Assembly: GCF_037893015.1 (NCBI RefSeq)
Contig: NC_133661.1
Coordinates: 187,882,809 to 187,946,808, forward strand
Direction: 5' to 3'
Source of the DNA: Macrotis lagotis
Lineage: Eukaryota > Chordata > Mammalia > Peramelemorphia > Peramelidae
Length of the DNA: 64,000 nucleotides
Every line of letters begins with the position of its first letter. The stretch's first letter is position 1. Of this stretch, positions 1-10,859 are shown piece after piece. The notes under the pieces are model-generated. The model made no database searches and was not told the DNA's origin. It was given only the letters and a program-made list of their open reading frames with translations. The translations under genes were made by a program, and so were the position numbers.

Positions 1-1625
1 ATTCTAACAATGTGCCCAGTCTATTGTAGTTGCACTCTCTGTAGTGATATTGTAATGCTAGGTAGTTTAGCTTGAGAAAGGATCTCATTATCTGGTATGT
101 TATCCTGCCAGAAGATCTTTAGAATCTTCCCAAGACAATTTAAATGGAAGTGATTCAGTTTTCTGACACAGCACTGATAGACTGACCAGGTTTCACAGGA
201 ATATAGCAAAGGGGTCACCACAAAGTTTCTCTAGACCTTCAATTTGGTAGTCACTCTAATACCTCTTTTCTCCCATACTTTCTTTTGGAGCCTCCTAAAT
301 ACTGAGCTAGGTTTGGCAATGCTATAACATTGTCAATATATACCTCTTGGAAAGGACATTGCAAGGTAAGTGAACTTGTCCTCAAAACTTCTTTATTTGC
401 TATAATCAATGGTTCCATATATGAATCATGTTGTACTGGCTTATGGAGCTCCTGTATTTTCATGAAGTTATTAGACCAAAATTAACATAGGCAACAGAGA
501 ATTGATACAAACTTTGTTGCATCTCAGATTCAGAGATTGCATTGGGTTCACAGTCACCTACAAACAGAAGATCATGTACCAAACTTCCTTCATTTTGGAC
601 TTGACTTGTAACCTCCTCAAATTGAAGAATTTGCCATTATGTGTGGTAGATGACCTTGAGGACATGTTCATCCTCAGGAAGTCACTTTATAACATGTCTG
701 AAAATACAGTGCTAAAAAAGTAAGAGAGCAAGGACACATTCTTGTTTCATGGCATTGGTGACTGGGAAATCTCAAGTATCATCCACTATCTAGATCCTTG
801 TCAGGCAAGTCATCATGGAACTGCTGTATAATACTGATGAACTTTTCTGGGCAACTAAATTTTGACATAATCTTCCATACAGTGTGGAACTATCAGTACT
901 GACAGTATAAAAGACCATGGTTAGATCTTCAAAGGTTGTATACAGATCTCTGTTCTGTTTTGTTCCTGGCATTTTAACTGGAGTTGTTGGGTAGCAACTA
1001 TTTCTCAATCCTTTCTGAAACCACATTAGCTCTCAGGGAGATGACTATCGTCTAGGTGAAGCATCAACCAATTGAAAAGGACTCTGGCAAGAATCTTATC
1101 AGTAATGACTAAAAGAGGAATACTTCTTTGATTTTCATAGGACTATCTATTCCTTTTACCTTTATAGAGATGGACAATGGAGGCATCCTTGAATTCGTGT
1201 GGGATAATCCCTTTGTGCCAAATAACCTGGAAAATTTTAACCAGTTTTTGTGTGAGCAATGGACCACTTATCTTGTAGATCTTGTAGAATCAGCATCAGG
1301 TGCTTTGCCACATGTAAGGAGACTAATTGGATTCAAAACTTCTTCACTTGGACTTCAGCTAAGGACTGATTGACTTAAACTGGAGGTTAAGGGTCAGTGG
1401 ATCATGCACTTATCATTAATCAATGCATATACACCAACACTGGGTGGCTGAGTTGCATACTGAGCAGTTGGCTCATAAATAACCTTCAGGAAATCATAAA
1501 TAGCCTTCAGGGTATCATAAAGGCATTTTGGTTTGTTGCTGTCTGCATGAATTGAATTTTATCTGTTGTCTTCCTGAGCCAAGAGTCCTGCATCTCTCTA
1601 AGCTTCACTTGTACTTTACCTTTTT
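1..1625 (-). mobile_element. RTE-type LINE fragment, 5'-truncated, copy 1
   Basis: Reverse-strand translation gives broken reverse transcriptase blocks typical of vertebrate RTE-like LINEs. One at 790-1026 contains QNRDLYTTFEDLT (family form: NVDLYMTFVDLTKAFDTVS). Another at 21-221 contains YSCETWSVYQCCVRKLNHFH, the C-terminal region found after the RT core. The same sequence recurs at about 29982-32150, inside a longer copy. Copy 1 stops matching near 1625, so its 5' part, including the endonuclease, is missing. Its 3' end lies off the left edge. Many stops and frameshifts make it non-functional. The plus-strand ORFs here are antisense shadows. Confidence 0.8.
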
Positions 1626-1822
1626 TTACATTCCCTAGCAATGCAAATGTGGAGATTATTAAAGTAGAGTCTTTTATATGTAACCAGACTTTAAAACAGA
1701 TACACATAAAGAAAAGGGATTTTAAAAAGGAGAGGAAAAGAGGCTATTCATACTCACACAAGGACACCCAATTCTTGAATATTATCCAATCTAATCCATA
1801 TAAATATGTCAGGCAATACCTC
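1626..1822. repeat. Remnant of the OR-cluster repeat unit
   Basis: The stretch around 1680-1760 resembles 24650-24745. Both run through an A-rich GGGA(T)TTTAAAA(A/G)GGAGAG-like block into a 'CTATTCA(T/C)ACTCAC' block. This suggests another copy of the duplicated OR-unit flank, cut short here by the RTE element on one side and the HAL1-like element on the other. No coding potential seen. Confidence 0.45.
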
Positions 1823-1837
1823 AAAAGTTTGGGAGAG
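1823..1837 (+). repeat. Left target-site duplication of the SCD retrocopy
   Basis: AAAAGTTTGGGAGAG lies immediately before the GC-rich SCD 5' UTR and is repeated exactly at 6264-6278 after the A tail. The same sequence with one change (AAAAGCTTGGGAGAG) occurs at about 38878 in a related L1-type element, so the target was LINE sequence. Confidence 0.92.
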
Positions 1838-2023
1838 CCCCTCCCCTTGCCCGCCCTGCATGCAGGGCAGCGCTGCCAGCCGCCCTGATCGGCACTCTGC
1901 TCTGACTTGGCAGCGGATAAAACGGAGAAGAGCAGGGAGCTGGAGCCCAAGAGCCAGAGCCCGAGCCCGAGCAGTAGTGGCTCCCAGTGTCCGGGGATGC
2001 AGGCCTGAGACTCTGCAGCCCCG

Positions 2024-3110
2024 ATGTCGGCCCACTTGCTCCAGGAGAAGATTCCCTCCTACACAAGGACGACCACAACCACCATCACAGCCCCTTCCAG
2101 GGCCCTGCAGAACGGAGCCCCCAGAGGAGCTTCAAAAATACTTATCCAGAAGGATGAAGAGGGAGTCAACTATGAGATGCAGAATGATATGTTTGATCCC
2201 ACATACCGAGAGAAGGAAGGCCCCAAACCCAAGTTCATATATGTCTGCAGGAACATCATCCTGATGGGCCTGCTTCACTTGGGAGCTCTGTATGGGCTGG
2301 TCCTGTTGCCTTCCTCTCACATCTACACCCTGATGTGGGTATTTAGGTACTATCTGATCAGCACCCTAGGCATCACTGCTGGAGCTCATTGTCTCTGGAG
2401 TCACAGAACCTACAAAGCACACCTACCCCTCAGAATCTTTCTGACAATAGCTAACACCATGGCATTCCAGAATGACATTTTTGAGTGGGCCTGGGACCAC
2501 TGAGTACATCATAAGTTTTCTGAGATGGATGCTGATCCCCATAATGCCTCACAGGGATTTTTCTTCTGCCACCTGTTTTGGCTGCTAGTGCACAAACATC
2601 CAGATGTCATTGAGAAGGGCCATTTGCTTGACTTGTCTGATCTGAAAGCTGAGAAGCTGCTGATATTCCAGAGGAGATACTAAAAGCCCAGCATCCTCCT
2701 CATGTGCTTCATTTTCCCCACATTTGTCCCCTGGTACTTCTTGGGTGAGGATTTTGCTCACAGCCTGTTTGTTTCCACCTTCCTGCTTTTATGCCGACAT
2801 ACTCAATGCCACCTGGCTAGTGAATAGTGCTGCTCATATGTATGGCAACTGGCCCTATGATAAAAGCATCAACCCCCAAGAAAATCTCCTGGTGGCACCT
2901 GGAGCTGCAGATGAATGTTTCCACAACTACCATCACACCTTCCTGTACGATTACTCTGCCAGTGAGTATCGCTGCCACATCAACTCCACCATGTTCTTCA
3001 TCGACTGCATGTGTTTCCTGGGCTTGGCCTATGACCAAAATAAAGTCTCCAAGGCTGCCATCCTTGTCAGATGTGTCAGAACTGGTGAAGGGAGAGCCAA
3101 GAGCAGCTGA
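2024..3110 (+). pseudogene. SCD: SCD coding-derived region, disrupted
   Basis: Translation from the ATG at 2024 gives MSAHLLQEKIPSYTRTTTTT, matching the SCD N-terminus, then RNIILMGLLHLGALYG (first membrane segment). Histidine box 1 reads HCLWSH where active enzymes have HRLWSH. Box 2 is broken: the Arg codon of HRAHH is TGA (2501-2503). A second in-frame stop, TAA at 2681-2683, replaces the second Tyr of RRYYKP. An extra T in the run at 2787-2790 shifts the frame; it resumes as YADILNATWLVNSAAH. Box 3 (HNYHH) survives, and the end reads VSKAAILVRCVRTGEG before a stop at 3108-3110. The span fits the roughly 359-codon family length, so no large deletion occurred. An overlapping open frame at 1806-2264 is a GC-rich shadow. 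Confidence 0.93.
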
Positions 3111-3628
3111 GGCCTTCCTCCCCACCTCCCTGCTCCCCCTACCAAGCAAGCTGGGCAGAAGTCTAATGTTCTTTTTTATTAACTACTGAATAATACTACC
3201 AGATGCTAAAGATGATTTTTTTAACCCATTCCAATACAGTATTCCTTTACAATGCAAATGTATTGAAAGCCAGCAATTCTGCCTTTGTGAATGTGGAGAT
3301 GATCTTGCTTTTCTTCTCCCTTCTCTTTCCTTCCCCTGTTCTTATCACCTTTCCTTTTCTTCTATCCCTTCCTTACCTGCTCTATCTCCTAAGCAAGCAG
3401 CTGGCTGCCTTGGGCTGGCTTGCTCTCTATAGCATCATTGTTGGAAAAGAGCCTTTCCCCCCCTAGTGATTCTCTTCTTTTTGGACTTCCCTGACCCCTG
3501 AGGGGTGAGAAGTAGACCTAGAAAGGAATCAAGGCTACTTTCTCAGCTCCTTCAGGACCAGCCTTATTCCTACCAGATGAAGAGGAGGATCATTCTTCTT
3601 GGCTACTGTTTCTTCCTGGAAACCAAGG

Positions 3629-3656
3629 CCGGGGGTGGTGGTGGTGGTGGTGGTGG
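3629..3656. repeat. (GGT)n microsatellite in the SCD 3' UTR copy
   Basis: Short run of GGT triplets following GGCCGGG. It sits inside the retrocopied 3' UTR. Confidence 0.85.
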
Positions 3657-5467
3657 AAGGGAGGTAGTGCACCTACTATGATTGGGGAGAGGGGTGTGAG
3701 AAAGGACATAGTTCTCTGAAAGGACATAGTTCTCTGCCAACCATCCTTCTAGCCCACTCTTCAACAAAGTGTCCTTGCTCTGTCCCAATGGCCCAAAGTT
3801 GGGGGTGACTGGGAAATTTGACTGGAGGGATGCTTCCATAAAGTTTGGGACAAGGCAATATATAGCACACCTAAGAAACCAAGGGGCAAGTCTTTGGTTC
3901 TGAATGAATTTGATTTAACCTGGAGAGATTGGGGGGGAAATTTAAGGAAACAATAACTCAGTGGAAAATGTAAAACAAACCAACCTCAACATCCCGATCT
4001 CCATCCCTCCATTCTGGAGTTTGGGGAGAAGAGGGCAAAAATGAGTGTGATGACTCCTGCCTCCTCACTGCTGAGCAGGAACCCAAGAGACTGGGGCAGG
4101 AATACAGAGATCTAAGAGCTTTAGGAAGGTCCAAGATCCTTCCTCTCCCTATAGAAAATGGCTTCCAATTGTCATTAAGTCCATGGGGGTCCCTTCTGTA
4201 GCATACACACCTCATCCATATTTTTCCCCCTTCTCTCCCTTTGAACTTGTCTAGAAGGTTAACCCTCCACTTCCCTTGCCTTGGCTTCACCTAGTCTCTG
4301 TAGCCTCTTCACTCTCCTGTCTCTTGGCAGGCACTCTCCCTTGGCTAAACCTGCCTTGAGGCCAAGTAGCACCACTGGATCCAGCCCACCCCCATTCTAT
4401 TGACCTGCATCACCTCTTCCTCCCCTCACTGCCCCACTACCCTGATGACTCAAGGAGCTGGCAAACCTGCTGGGGAACATGCCAGAGTCATATGGAAACT
4501 CAGCTAACCCCCAACTAAATTCTAGTGTCTGCCCAGTGAGCCAGCCACTGGGGAGGGAGGAGGCTTCTTTTTTTAATTATCATTATTTTTATCCTCTCAT
4601 CCTAAGCATGCTGGTTGTTCCATGTTAACTGTGCAAGCCAAGCCTAGAGTTTCTGATTGGTTTAGGGGAGAGACTTCCATTAGAACTCTTCCTTCTCACC
4701 TGCCAGAGCTAGTGCAAAAGCCTAACCCTACCAGTTTCTTTGCCCAGCTGACTCCCATCACCTAGCCAGAAGGGGGGTTGGAAAGCAGTCCCCCTTCCCT
4801 TGCACTCCCTTGGCTTTACTTCTGTCTTCCTGGGAATGCTAGCCCCATGCTTGGGGTAGGGATGAGATATGGCAGCTTTCTGTCTGGGTCTTTGAGCATA
4901 AACAGGCCTGGATAGAAGGTTCAGGCTAGTCTAGAAACCCAGCCTCTGGAGCTGTTCATCCCATAGGAAAGAAATAGAAATGTCCAGTTTAGTGTAGATC
5001 TGCCTGCCTGTGGGGACCTACATTTAAGAGAGGTCTGTTGGGTATTTTAATCCCAAAGCACTTCACCAATAAGTATAATGAATATAGCTTGTCTCTCCTA
5101 ACCATGTTCAATGGGGACCCATACTCTGACCCTGCAAAAGTCTTGGTTGGCATCTGTCTTGACCTGCAGGGAAGGGAGCAGCACCAGGAGAAGATGACAA
5201 AAGCTTAAAGCAAAGGAACCTATTTAAAAATAATTAAAAATGGACTGGGGTCTGACAGAACCTGAATTCCCATGATTCCTTGAGCTGTGCAGGCTAGCAA
5301 TATTCCTCTGGGTGCCTTCTGAGGGGTCTAATCAGTAATGAGGGTGAGTCTGCCTCCACTTCTCTCCTTGCTCCTCTCTGATCAGAGAGGGCAGCTGGTG
5401 GGAGAGTTGAGACTCAGAACTGGACAAATTTATAGGACTGCATTTCTGTGCTTTAGTTTTGGAGAAA

Positions 5468-5502
5468 AAAAATTGTTTTGTTTTGTTTTGTTTTGTTTTT
5501 TT
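5468..5502. repeat. (TTTTG)n-like simple repeat in the SCD 3' UTR copy
   Basis: Repeats of TTTTG followed by a T run, with a similar T/G-rich tract near 5578-5604. Likely part of the copied 3' UTR or expanded after insertion. Confidence 0.7.
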
Positions 5503-5764
5503 TTCTTTGGGGGTTTTCTTATAAGGGGCCTGCATAGCGGTTGGAAGTAATTTGAATGTATTTGATTTAGGTGTTATTTTTGTTTGTTTTTGTTTTTTGT
5601 TTTTAGATTAAAAGGTGGTTGCAGCATTTTAAAATAGAAAATTTCCACTTGGTTTGCTTGTATCCTGAATGTTCTCTTTTAAAAAGTTCAGCTCTCACAT
5701 ACACACTAGAGCAAGAAATTGAAGGAAATAGGATGACTGTTACTGTAGGGGTTTAGGTAGAGGG

Positions 5765-5945
5765 GCTCCCCTCCAAGCTCTGCTGCTGAAATGCTGTGTG
5801 ACCCCTGGGAAAGTCACTTAACTCTTCTGTGCCTCAATTTCCTTGTCTGTTAAAAATAGGGATAATAATACCGACCTACCTCACAAGGCAGTTGTGAGGC
5901 GGGACTAATGTTTGTGGAGCACCTTGGGATCCTTCAGTTGAGGGA
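5765..5945 (+). repeat. MIR-like SINE relic within the SCD 3' UTR copy
   Basis: Contains the MIR-type order: 'TGTGTGACCCCTGGGAAAGT', 'CACTTAACTCTTCTGTGCCT', then 'CTTGTCTGTTAAAA' and 'TACCTCACAAGGCAGTTGTG'. Because it lies between the retrocopy ends, it was probably already present in the SCD mRNA. Confidence 0.6.
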
Positions 5946-6263
5946 GCTTCCTACAGGATGCCATGGACCTCTAGGAACATGGTTCTGGGTAGAGATGGAG
6001 TGGCTGGGTTGAGCATCTTGGGAAGGGGGTGGGTAGTGGGGGGAAGTGAAGCTGGAGAGCTCAGCAACTCAGTTGCTATGGAAACAAGAGCAGGATACCT
6101 TTTCCTGGGTTGGGAATTTTTTCCTTTTTTTTTATTTTTTGGATCGTAGTATCTGTGACCTGCAAAGAATAATTTTGGAATAATTTCTATTAATATTGAC
6201 TCTGAAGTCATTTACTGATCTTGAGATTGTGTTTGTTCATAACAAAAGTGAAGTGAATCAAAA

Positions 6264-6278
6264 AAAAGTTTGGGAGAG
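6264..6278 (+). repeat. Right target-site duplication of the SCD retrocopy
   Basis: Exact repeat of 1823-1837 following the A tail. The last A residues of the tail and the first As of the duplication cannot be told apart, so the boundary is uncertain by about 4 bp. Confidence 0.92.
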
Positions 6279-6403
6279 TGTCCTTCATCCTGGGAACAGA
6301 TGTTAAGCAGAATTTAACAATGAATTAAAATCAAGTCATAGACTGGGGAAATAAGCAAGCAACAGAAGAAAAAAATATCATCATATACAATTACTTTGGT
6401 TCT

Positions 6404-7272
6404 ATGGAGGATCAGAATGCACACTCAGAAAAAGATAACAAAGTCAATGTTTCTGTATCTAAAGCCATCAAGAATGATACGAATTCATCCCAGGCTATGG
6501 GAGAGTTCAAAAAAGATTGTGAAAATCAAGTAAGGGAAGAAGAGGAAAAATTGGGAAGCGAAATTAAAGTAATACAGGAAAATCATGAAAACAAGAGTCA
6601 GGAGCTTGGTGAAGGAAATACCAAAAATACTGAAGAAAATAACATCTTGAAAAACCCAGTTTGATCAAATAGAAAAAAAGTGCTCTAAAGGCTAATGAGA
6701 AGAAAAAGCAGAATTAAAAAGCAGAATTAGTCAAATGGAAATGGAGACTTTCTGAATAAAATAATACCTTAAAATGTAAAATGGAACTAAAGGAAGCTGA
6801 TGACTGTGAGAAATCAAGAAACAATTAAAAAAAACCCCAAACATGAAAAACTAGAAGAAAATGTGAATTTTCTCATTGGAAAAACAACTGAATAAGAAAA
6901 CAGATCCAGGAGAGATAATTGAAAAATTATTGGACTCCCTTAAAAAGAACAAAAAAAATAGTCTATTTATTATTTTTTGAGAAATTATCCAGGAAAACTG
7001 CCCTAGAAACAAAGGGTAGAATAGAAATGGAATGAATTCACCAATCACATCCTGAAAGAGATCCCAAAATGAAAACTGCCAAGAATATTAAAGTCAAATT
7101 TCAGAACTTCCAAGTCAAGGAGAAAATATTGCAAGCATTAAGAAAGAAACAATTCAAATATAAAGTAATTACTGTCAGAATAACACAAGATTTAGCAACT
7201 TCTAAATTAAGAGATTATAGGATTTGGAATATGATATTCCAGAAGGCAAAAGAACTTGAATTACAACCATGA
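6404..7272 (+). pseudogene. L1/HAL1 ORF1 remnant
   Basis: The first open piece (6404-6664, 86 codons) is rich in Lys, Glu and Asn, as in the N-terminal coiled-coil part of L1 ORF1p (KKDCENQVREEEEKLGSEIK). After several interruptions the C-terminal domain is recognisable at 7069-7272: IKVKFQNFQVKEKILQA ... FQKAKELELQP, comparable to the L1 ORF1 CTD. ORF1p is an RNA-binding trimer that packages LINE RNA. This copy is broken by stops and indels between the two pieces. Confidence 0.75.
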
Positions 7273-8459
7273 ATCAACTATGCAGCAAAACTTTTCTGGG
7301 GGAAAGATGGACTTGCAATGAAATGGAGGACTTTCCAACTTTCCTACTGAAATGATCTGAGCTGAACAGAAAGTTTGATCTTCAAATACATGACTCAGGC
7401 AAAGCAGAGAGAAGATGAAGGGGAAGGGCAAATCAGGAGTTACCTAATGATGTTGTATTGCTTATATTCCTGCATGGGAAGATGATACTAATAACTCCTA
7501 TGAACCTTCTCAATGATTATGGCAGGAAGAAGAAAAATTTATAGACAAGGAGCAGGAGGGAGTTGAATTTGAAGGTACAATATGTTAAAACGTTGGAGTA
7601 AATGGGAGAGAAAGGAATGTACTGAGAAAAAGGGAAAGGAGAAATAGAATAGGGTAAGTTATTTCACATAAAAGATGCAATGAAAAACTTTTGCAATGGA
7701 GTGGAAGTGGGGAAGGTAAGAGGGATTGAGTGATCCTTACTCTCATAGGAATTGGCTCAGAGAGGGAATAACATACAAACTCAATTGGTTATAGAAATCT
7801 ATAAAGGGAACAGGGTGGGGTGAGTGGGGAGGGGAGGAATATCAATGACAGAAGGGAGGGTAGATCATGGGAGAGGGTAGTCAAGTGCAACATGCTTTTG
7901 AGGAGGAACAGGGTGAAAGGAGAGAGACTAGAATAAATAGGAGAGGGGAGAATAATACTGAGGTAAATACAGCTATCAACAGCAACTGTGGAAAAATATT
8001 GGTACCAATTTCTCTGATAAAGACCTCATTTTTCAGACAGAGAAAAGAGTCAAATTTATAGAAAAATAAGAATCATTCCCCAATTGAAAAATGATCAAGA
8101 GATATAAAGTTTTCAGATGAGTTATTAATGCAATATATATATTATATGTGAATATATAAAATATATTTAAAATATCCTATTTAACCATTGAGAAAAGAAA
8201 TGTAGATTGTAACAATTCTACTTTATACCTTTTGGATTGTATAACAGTAGGATGGAAGGAGAAAATGACACATGTTGGAAGGGATGTAGGGAAATTGAGA
8301 CATTGATGCATTGTTGAAGGAGCTGTGAAACGATTGAACAATTTTGTAGAGCAATTTGGAACTATTCCCCCGAAGACTTTAAAATCATTCCTATCCTTTG
8401 ACCTGGCAGTGCTATATTCTAGAAGAGATGAAATGTGGTAAGAAAGGAATATATCTCTG

Positions 8460-8460
<1 letters not shown>

Positions 8461-8499
<39 letters not shown>

Positions 8500-8550
8500 G
8501 CTATCTAGCTATCTAGCTATCTAGCTATCTAGCTATCTAGCTATCTAGCT
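8461..8550. repeat. Compound microsatellite (CTAT)n then (CTAGCTAT)n
   Basis: About ten CTAT units are followed by about seven units of an 8-bp period, CTAGCTAT, in which every second tetramer carries a T-to-G change. It is embedded in the tail part of the HAL1-like element. Confidence 0.95.
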
Positions 8551-9219
8551 GTCTCTATCATCTCTATCCCTCTCTCTCTCATTTTCTATTACTATTATCT
8601 ATCTCTCTATATTTATAGTGATAGTGATAGCTCTGTTCTGGTGGCAGGGGCTGGAGATTGCCTAGCGATTGAGGAATGGCTAATTAAATTGTGGGATGTA
8701 ATCAAGATGAAATGATGATCTGTTATAGGAAATGATGAACAGGATGCTCTCAGTTAAAAAACATACATGAGCAGATGCAATGGGAAATGAACCTTATACA
8801 AAGTAGCACTAATATTGCAGCATGATCAATAATGAATGACCTACCTTTGCTCCGCACTGCTGTACCCCAAGAGAATACTGAAGGACTTAAGATAAAGAAT
8901 GCTATCCCCAAAAGACAGAACTGATGGTTCCTGAATACAGTCTGAAGTATGCTTTTTAAAAAAAAACTTTATTTTTCTTGAGGTTTCTATTTTTTGTGAG
9001 GGATAGGTTTATTTTTACTTTTACAACACGACTATTACAGTAATGTTTTCCATGGCTACACATTTTTAATTTATACCAAATAATTTCCTTTCTCAGTGAG
9101 GGGGAGTTGAGTGGGTAGAAGGGAGAGAATTTGAAACTCAAGGTTTTTGAAGTATATATTTAAACTTGTTTTTGCATGTTGCTGGGGAAAATTAAGAATA
9201 AAAACAAATTTTAAAAAGA

Positions 9220-9439
9220 TTTATAGGAAGAATTAAGGGTGTTGAGAGGATCTTTGTAGGAAAACTTATGAAATGACATGGATAAGAATCATATGGGCTA
9301 AGGGGGTGAAATCTAACTTGGACAAGATAGTATACATTCTGGCAGGATTGAATTCTAAGATAACTTGTACTATATCATAGGAGTTAGATTAATGGGAATT
9401 TACAGTTATACAATGAATGTAATAATTCAATACTAACTC
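9220..9439. other. Unassigned sequence between the LINE and OR unit 1
   Basis: AT-rich sequence with no convincing ORF and no repeat that I recognise. Confidence 0.4.
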
Positions 9440-10239
9440 CTTCCCCACAAAAAAAGAAATCATAGGGAGACCAGCATACATAAATTCAAACTACTCTTTC
9501 CACCATTCAGCTATAACTTCTCCATTGACTGAGTTGAGCTGTCTCTGAATATGGTATTAAAAGAATTGTTTTAAAAACTGCTTAAATCTATTGTTTAAAA
9601 TGTTTTAAAACTTCACTTCTCTCCTTATAACTTCTCTATCAAAGAAACTTCAAAATTACAACAATATTATGGCTAACATTTTGTGGCTACCTTGTGAATG
9701 AAATAGAGAAGTTGGGGGAGGGATTAAAATACCAGTTAGATCCTTCTCTATAGATCAGCTAAACCATTCATCTTCCCAAACTCCTGGTTGTCTAGGAAGA
9801 GTCCTGAGCTGCCCACTTGAGTGTTATTCTTAAAGTAGAAATAAAGAGTGAGTCTGGACTTTGGATTTTAAGAAAGATGGCAATGTCAAGAAGAAGAGAA
9901 ATATTAGATCCCTGCCTCTGGCTTAGTATTTCTTGAGGTTTTATGATGGATGGCAATCTTAAGCACTTTGGATTGCCTTGATTCAGAATATCTCACTCTG
10001 GTGAAAATTCATCTCAATTCTTGGTTTGCTTTGAGAATTTTTGTGACAATCCATTTAGATGTTTCCTTACAGCAGGTTCTCTGCTTATTTTGTAACATTG
10101 AATACTTTGGTAACATGGTGATATCAAAATTGTGTAGCCTTTTTTGAATATTTTTAAATACATAAAATAACATAAAATTTTAAAGAAAATCAACTACATA
10201 AAACTCTATTTGCAAAAAATTTTAAGAGAAGAACATACA

Positions 10240-10660
10240 TAATCTCAGGATCCTCAACATAAAAACTTTTGCTCAAATATCTTCAGTGGTTCTCTTTTGC
10301 CTATTAATAAAGATTCCTTTATCTGGCATTCAAGGCCTCATGCATTTAGGCACTGATTTTCCTGTTTCATTCCATATTATACCTGTACAGAAATTTAATT
10401 TTCCTTCAAAGTAGCACTCTTTGACATATATAATATTACCCTTCTTTCCATATCTCTTTTCCCATTTTTCCCCTAAGCTAGGAAAGTCTTTTTTCCCTTC
10501 TCTTTATATGGAAAATTCCAATCTGTTTTTTGCGATCCCACTCAAACGTTACTTTCACCATGAGGCTTTTTTCTAATCTCTGGTTATAAACCATTTTATC
10601 TGCCAGATAGCATTGTGTTAATTACATTTTTTAGCACATATAATATATTATATTACATCC
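10240..10660 (+). repeat. L2 LINE 3'-region relic
   Basis: Decayed but ordered similarity to the L2 3' region: 'TCTGGCATTCAAGGCCTCAT', a CTAGGAAAGTC block, 'ATCCCACTCAAACGTTACTT' and CACCATGAGGC. No open frame. Confidence 0.6.
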
Positions 10661-10704
10661 ATCCATTAGTATCTTATTATAAAATGATACTTTAAAAATC
10701 TTGA

Positions 10705-10815
10705 GCACCAGCCCTGGAGCCAGGAGAAGCTGAGCTAATTAATTACCTAGCTGTGTGACCTTGGACAAGTCACTTAATCATATTGCCTTAAATAAGCAAA
10801 AAAATCTTTAAAAAA
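10705..10815 (+). repeat. tRNA-derived SINE fragment
   Basis: Contains CCCTGGAGCCAGGAG, then 'AATTACCTAGCTGTGTGACC', 'TTGGACAAGTCACTTAA' and an A-rich end. This is the same SINE type as the younger copies in the window, but older and missing part of the head. Confidence 0.75.
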
Positions 10816-10859
10816 TCTTGAAGGTTCCTGTATAAAAGTGCAGAAGTAACCTTGGATTT

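Larger units (their letters stand above)
1838..6263 (+). pseudogene. SCD: Processed pseudogene of stearoyl-CoA desaturase, full mRNA length
   Basis: An intronless copy of a whole SCD mRNA. It has a GC-rich 5' UTR (1838-2023), a coding-derived part (2024-3110), a 3' UTR of about 3.15 kb (3111 to about 6259; long 3' UTRs are typical of SCD), and a short A tail after ...GTGAATC. Exact 15-bp duplications on both sides mark retroposition, with LINE machinery the expected source. SCD is the ER-membrane delta-9 desaturase that makes oleate and palmitoleate. This copy cannot make it because the reading frame is broken in three places. It sits in the same orientation inside a HAL1-like LINE, of which only about 20 bp remain on the left. 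The 3' UTR holds a (GGT)n run and a MIR-like stretch. I see no hint of a local promoter. Confidence 0.93.
6279..9219 (+). mobile_element. HAL1-like LINE (ORF1, no reverse transcriptase), interrupted by SCD
   Basis: Begins with a leader shared with 38880-39030 and continues into ORF1 remnants (6404-7272). About 1 kb of purine-rich sequence without RT follows, then a short stretch resembling the extreme C-terminus of L1 ORF2 (around 8240-8420, 'ACATGTTGGAAGGGATGTAG', the CWKGC region). The 3' UTR ends at about 9219 in GGGGAAAATTAAGAATAAAA plus an A-rich tail. Nothing resembling the endonuclease or RT lies between ORF1 and the ORF2 tail. That is the layout described for half-L1 (HAL1) elements. 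It could instead be an L1 with a large internal deletion. The left end, about 20 bp before 1838, is severely truncated. Confidence 0.7.

Noticed and set aside
1806-2264. 152-codon ORF overlapping the SCD start
   Set aside because: It is in another frame through the GC-rich SCD 5' UTR and runs out of frame into the coding part. The true frame (2024) matches SCD.
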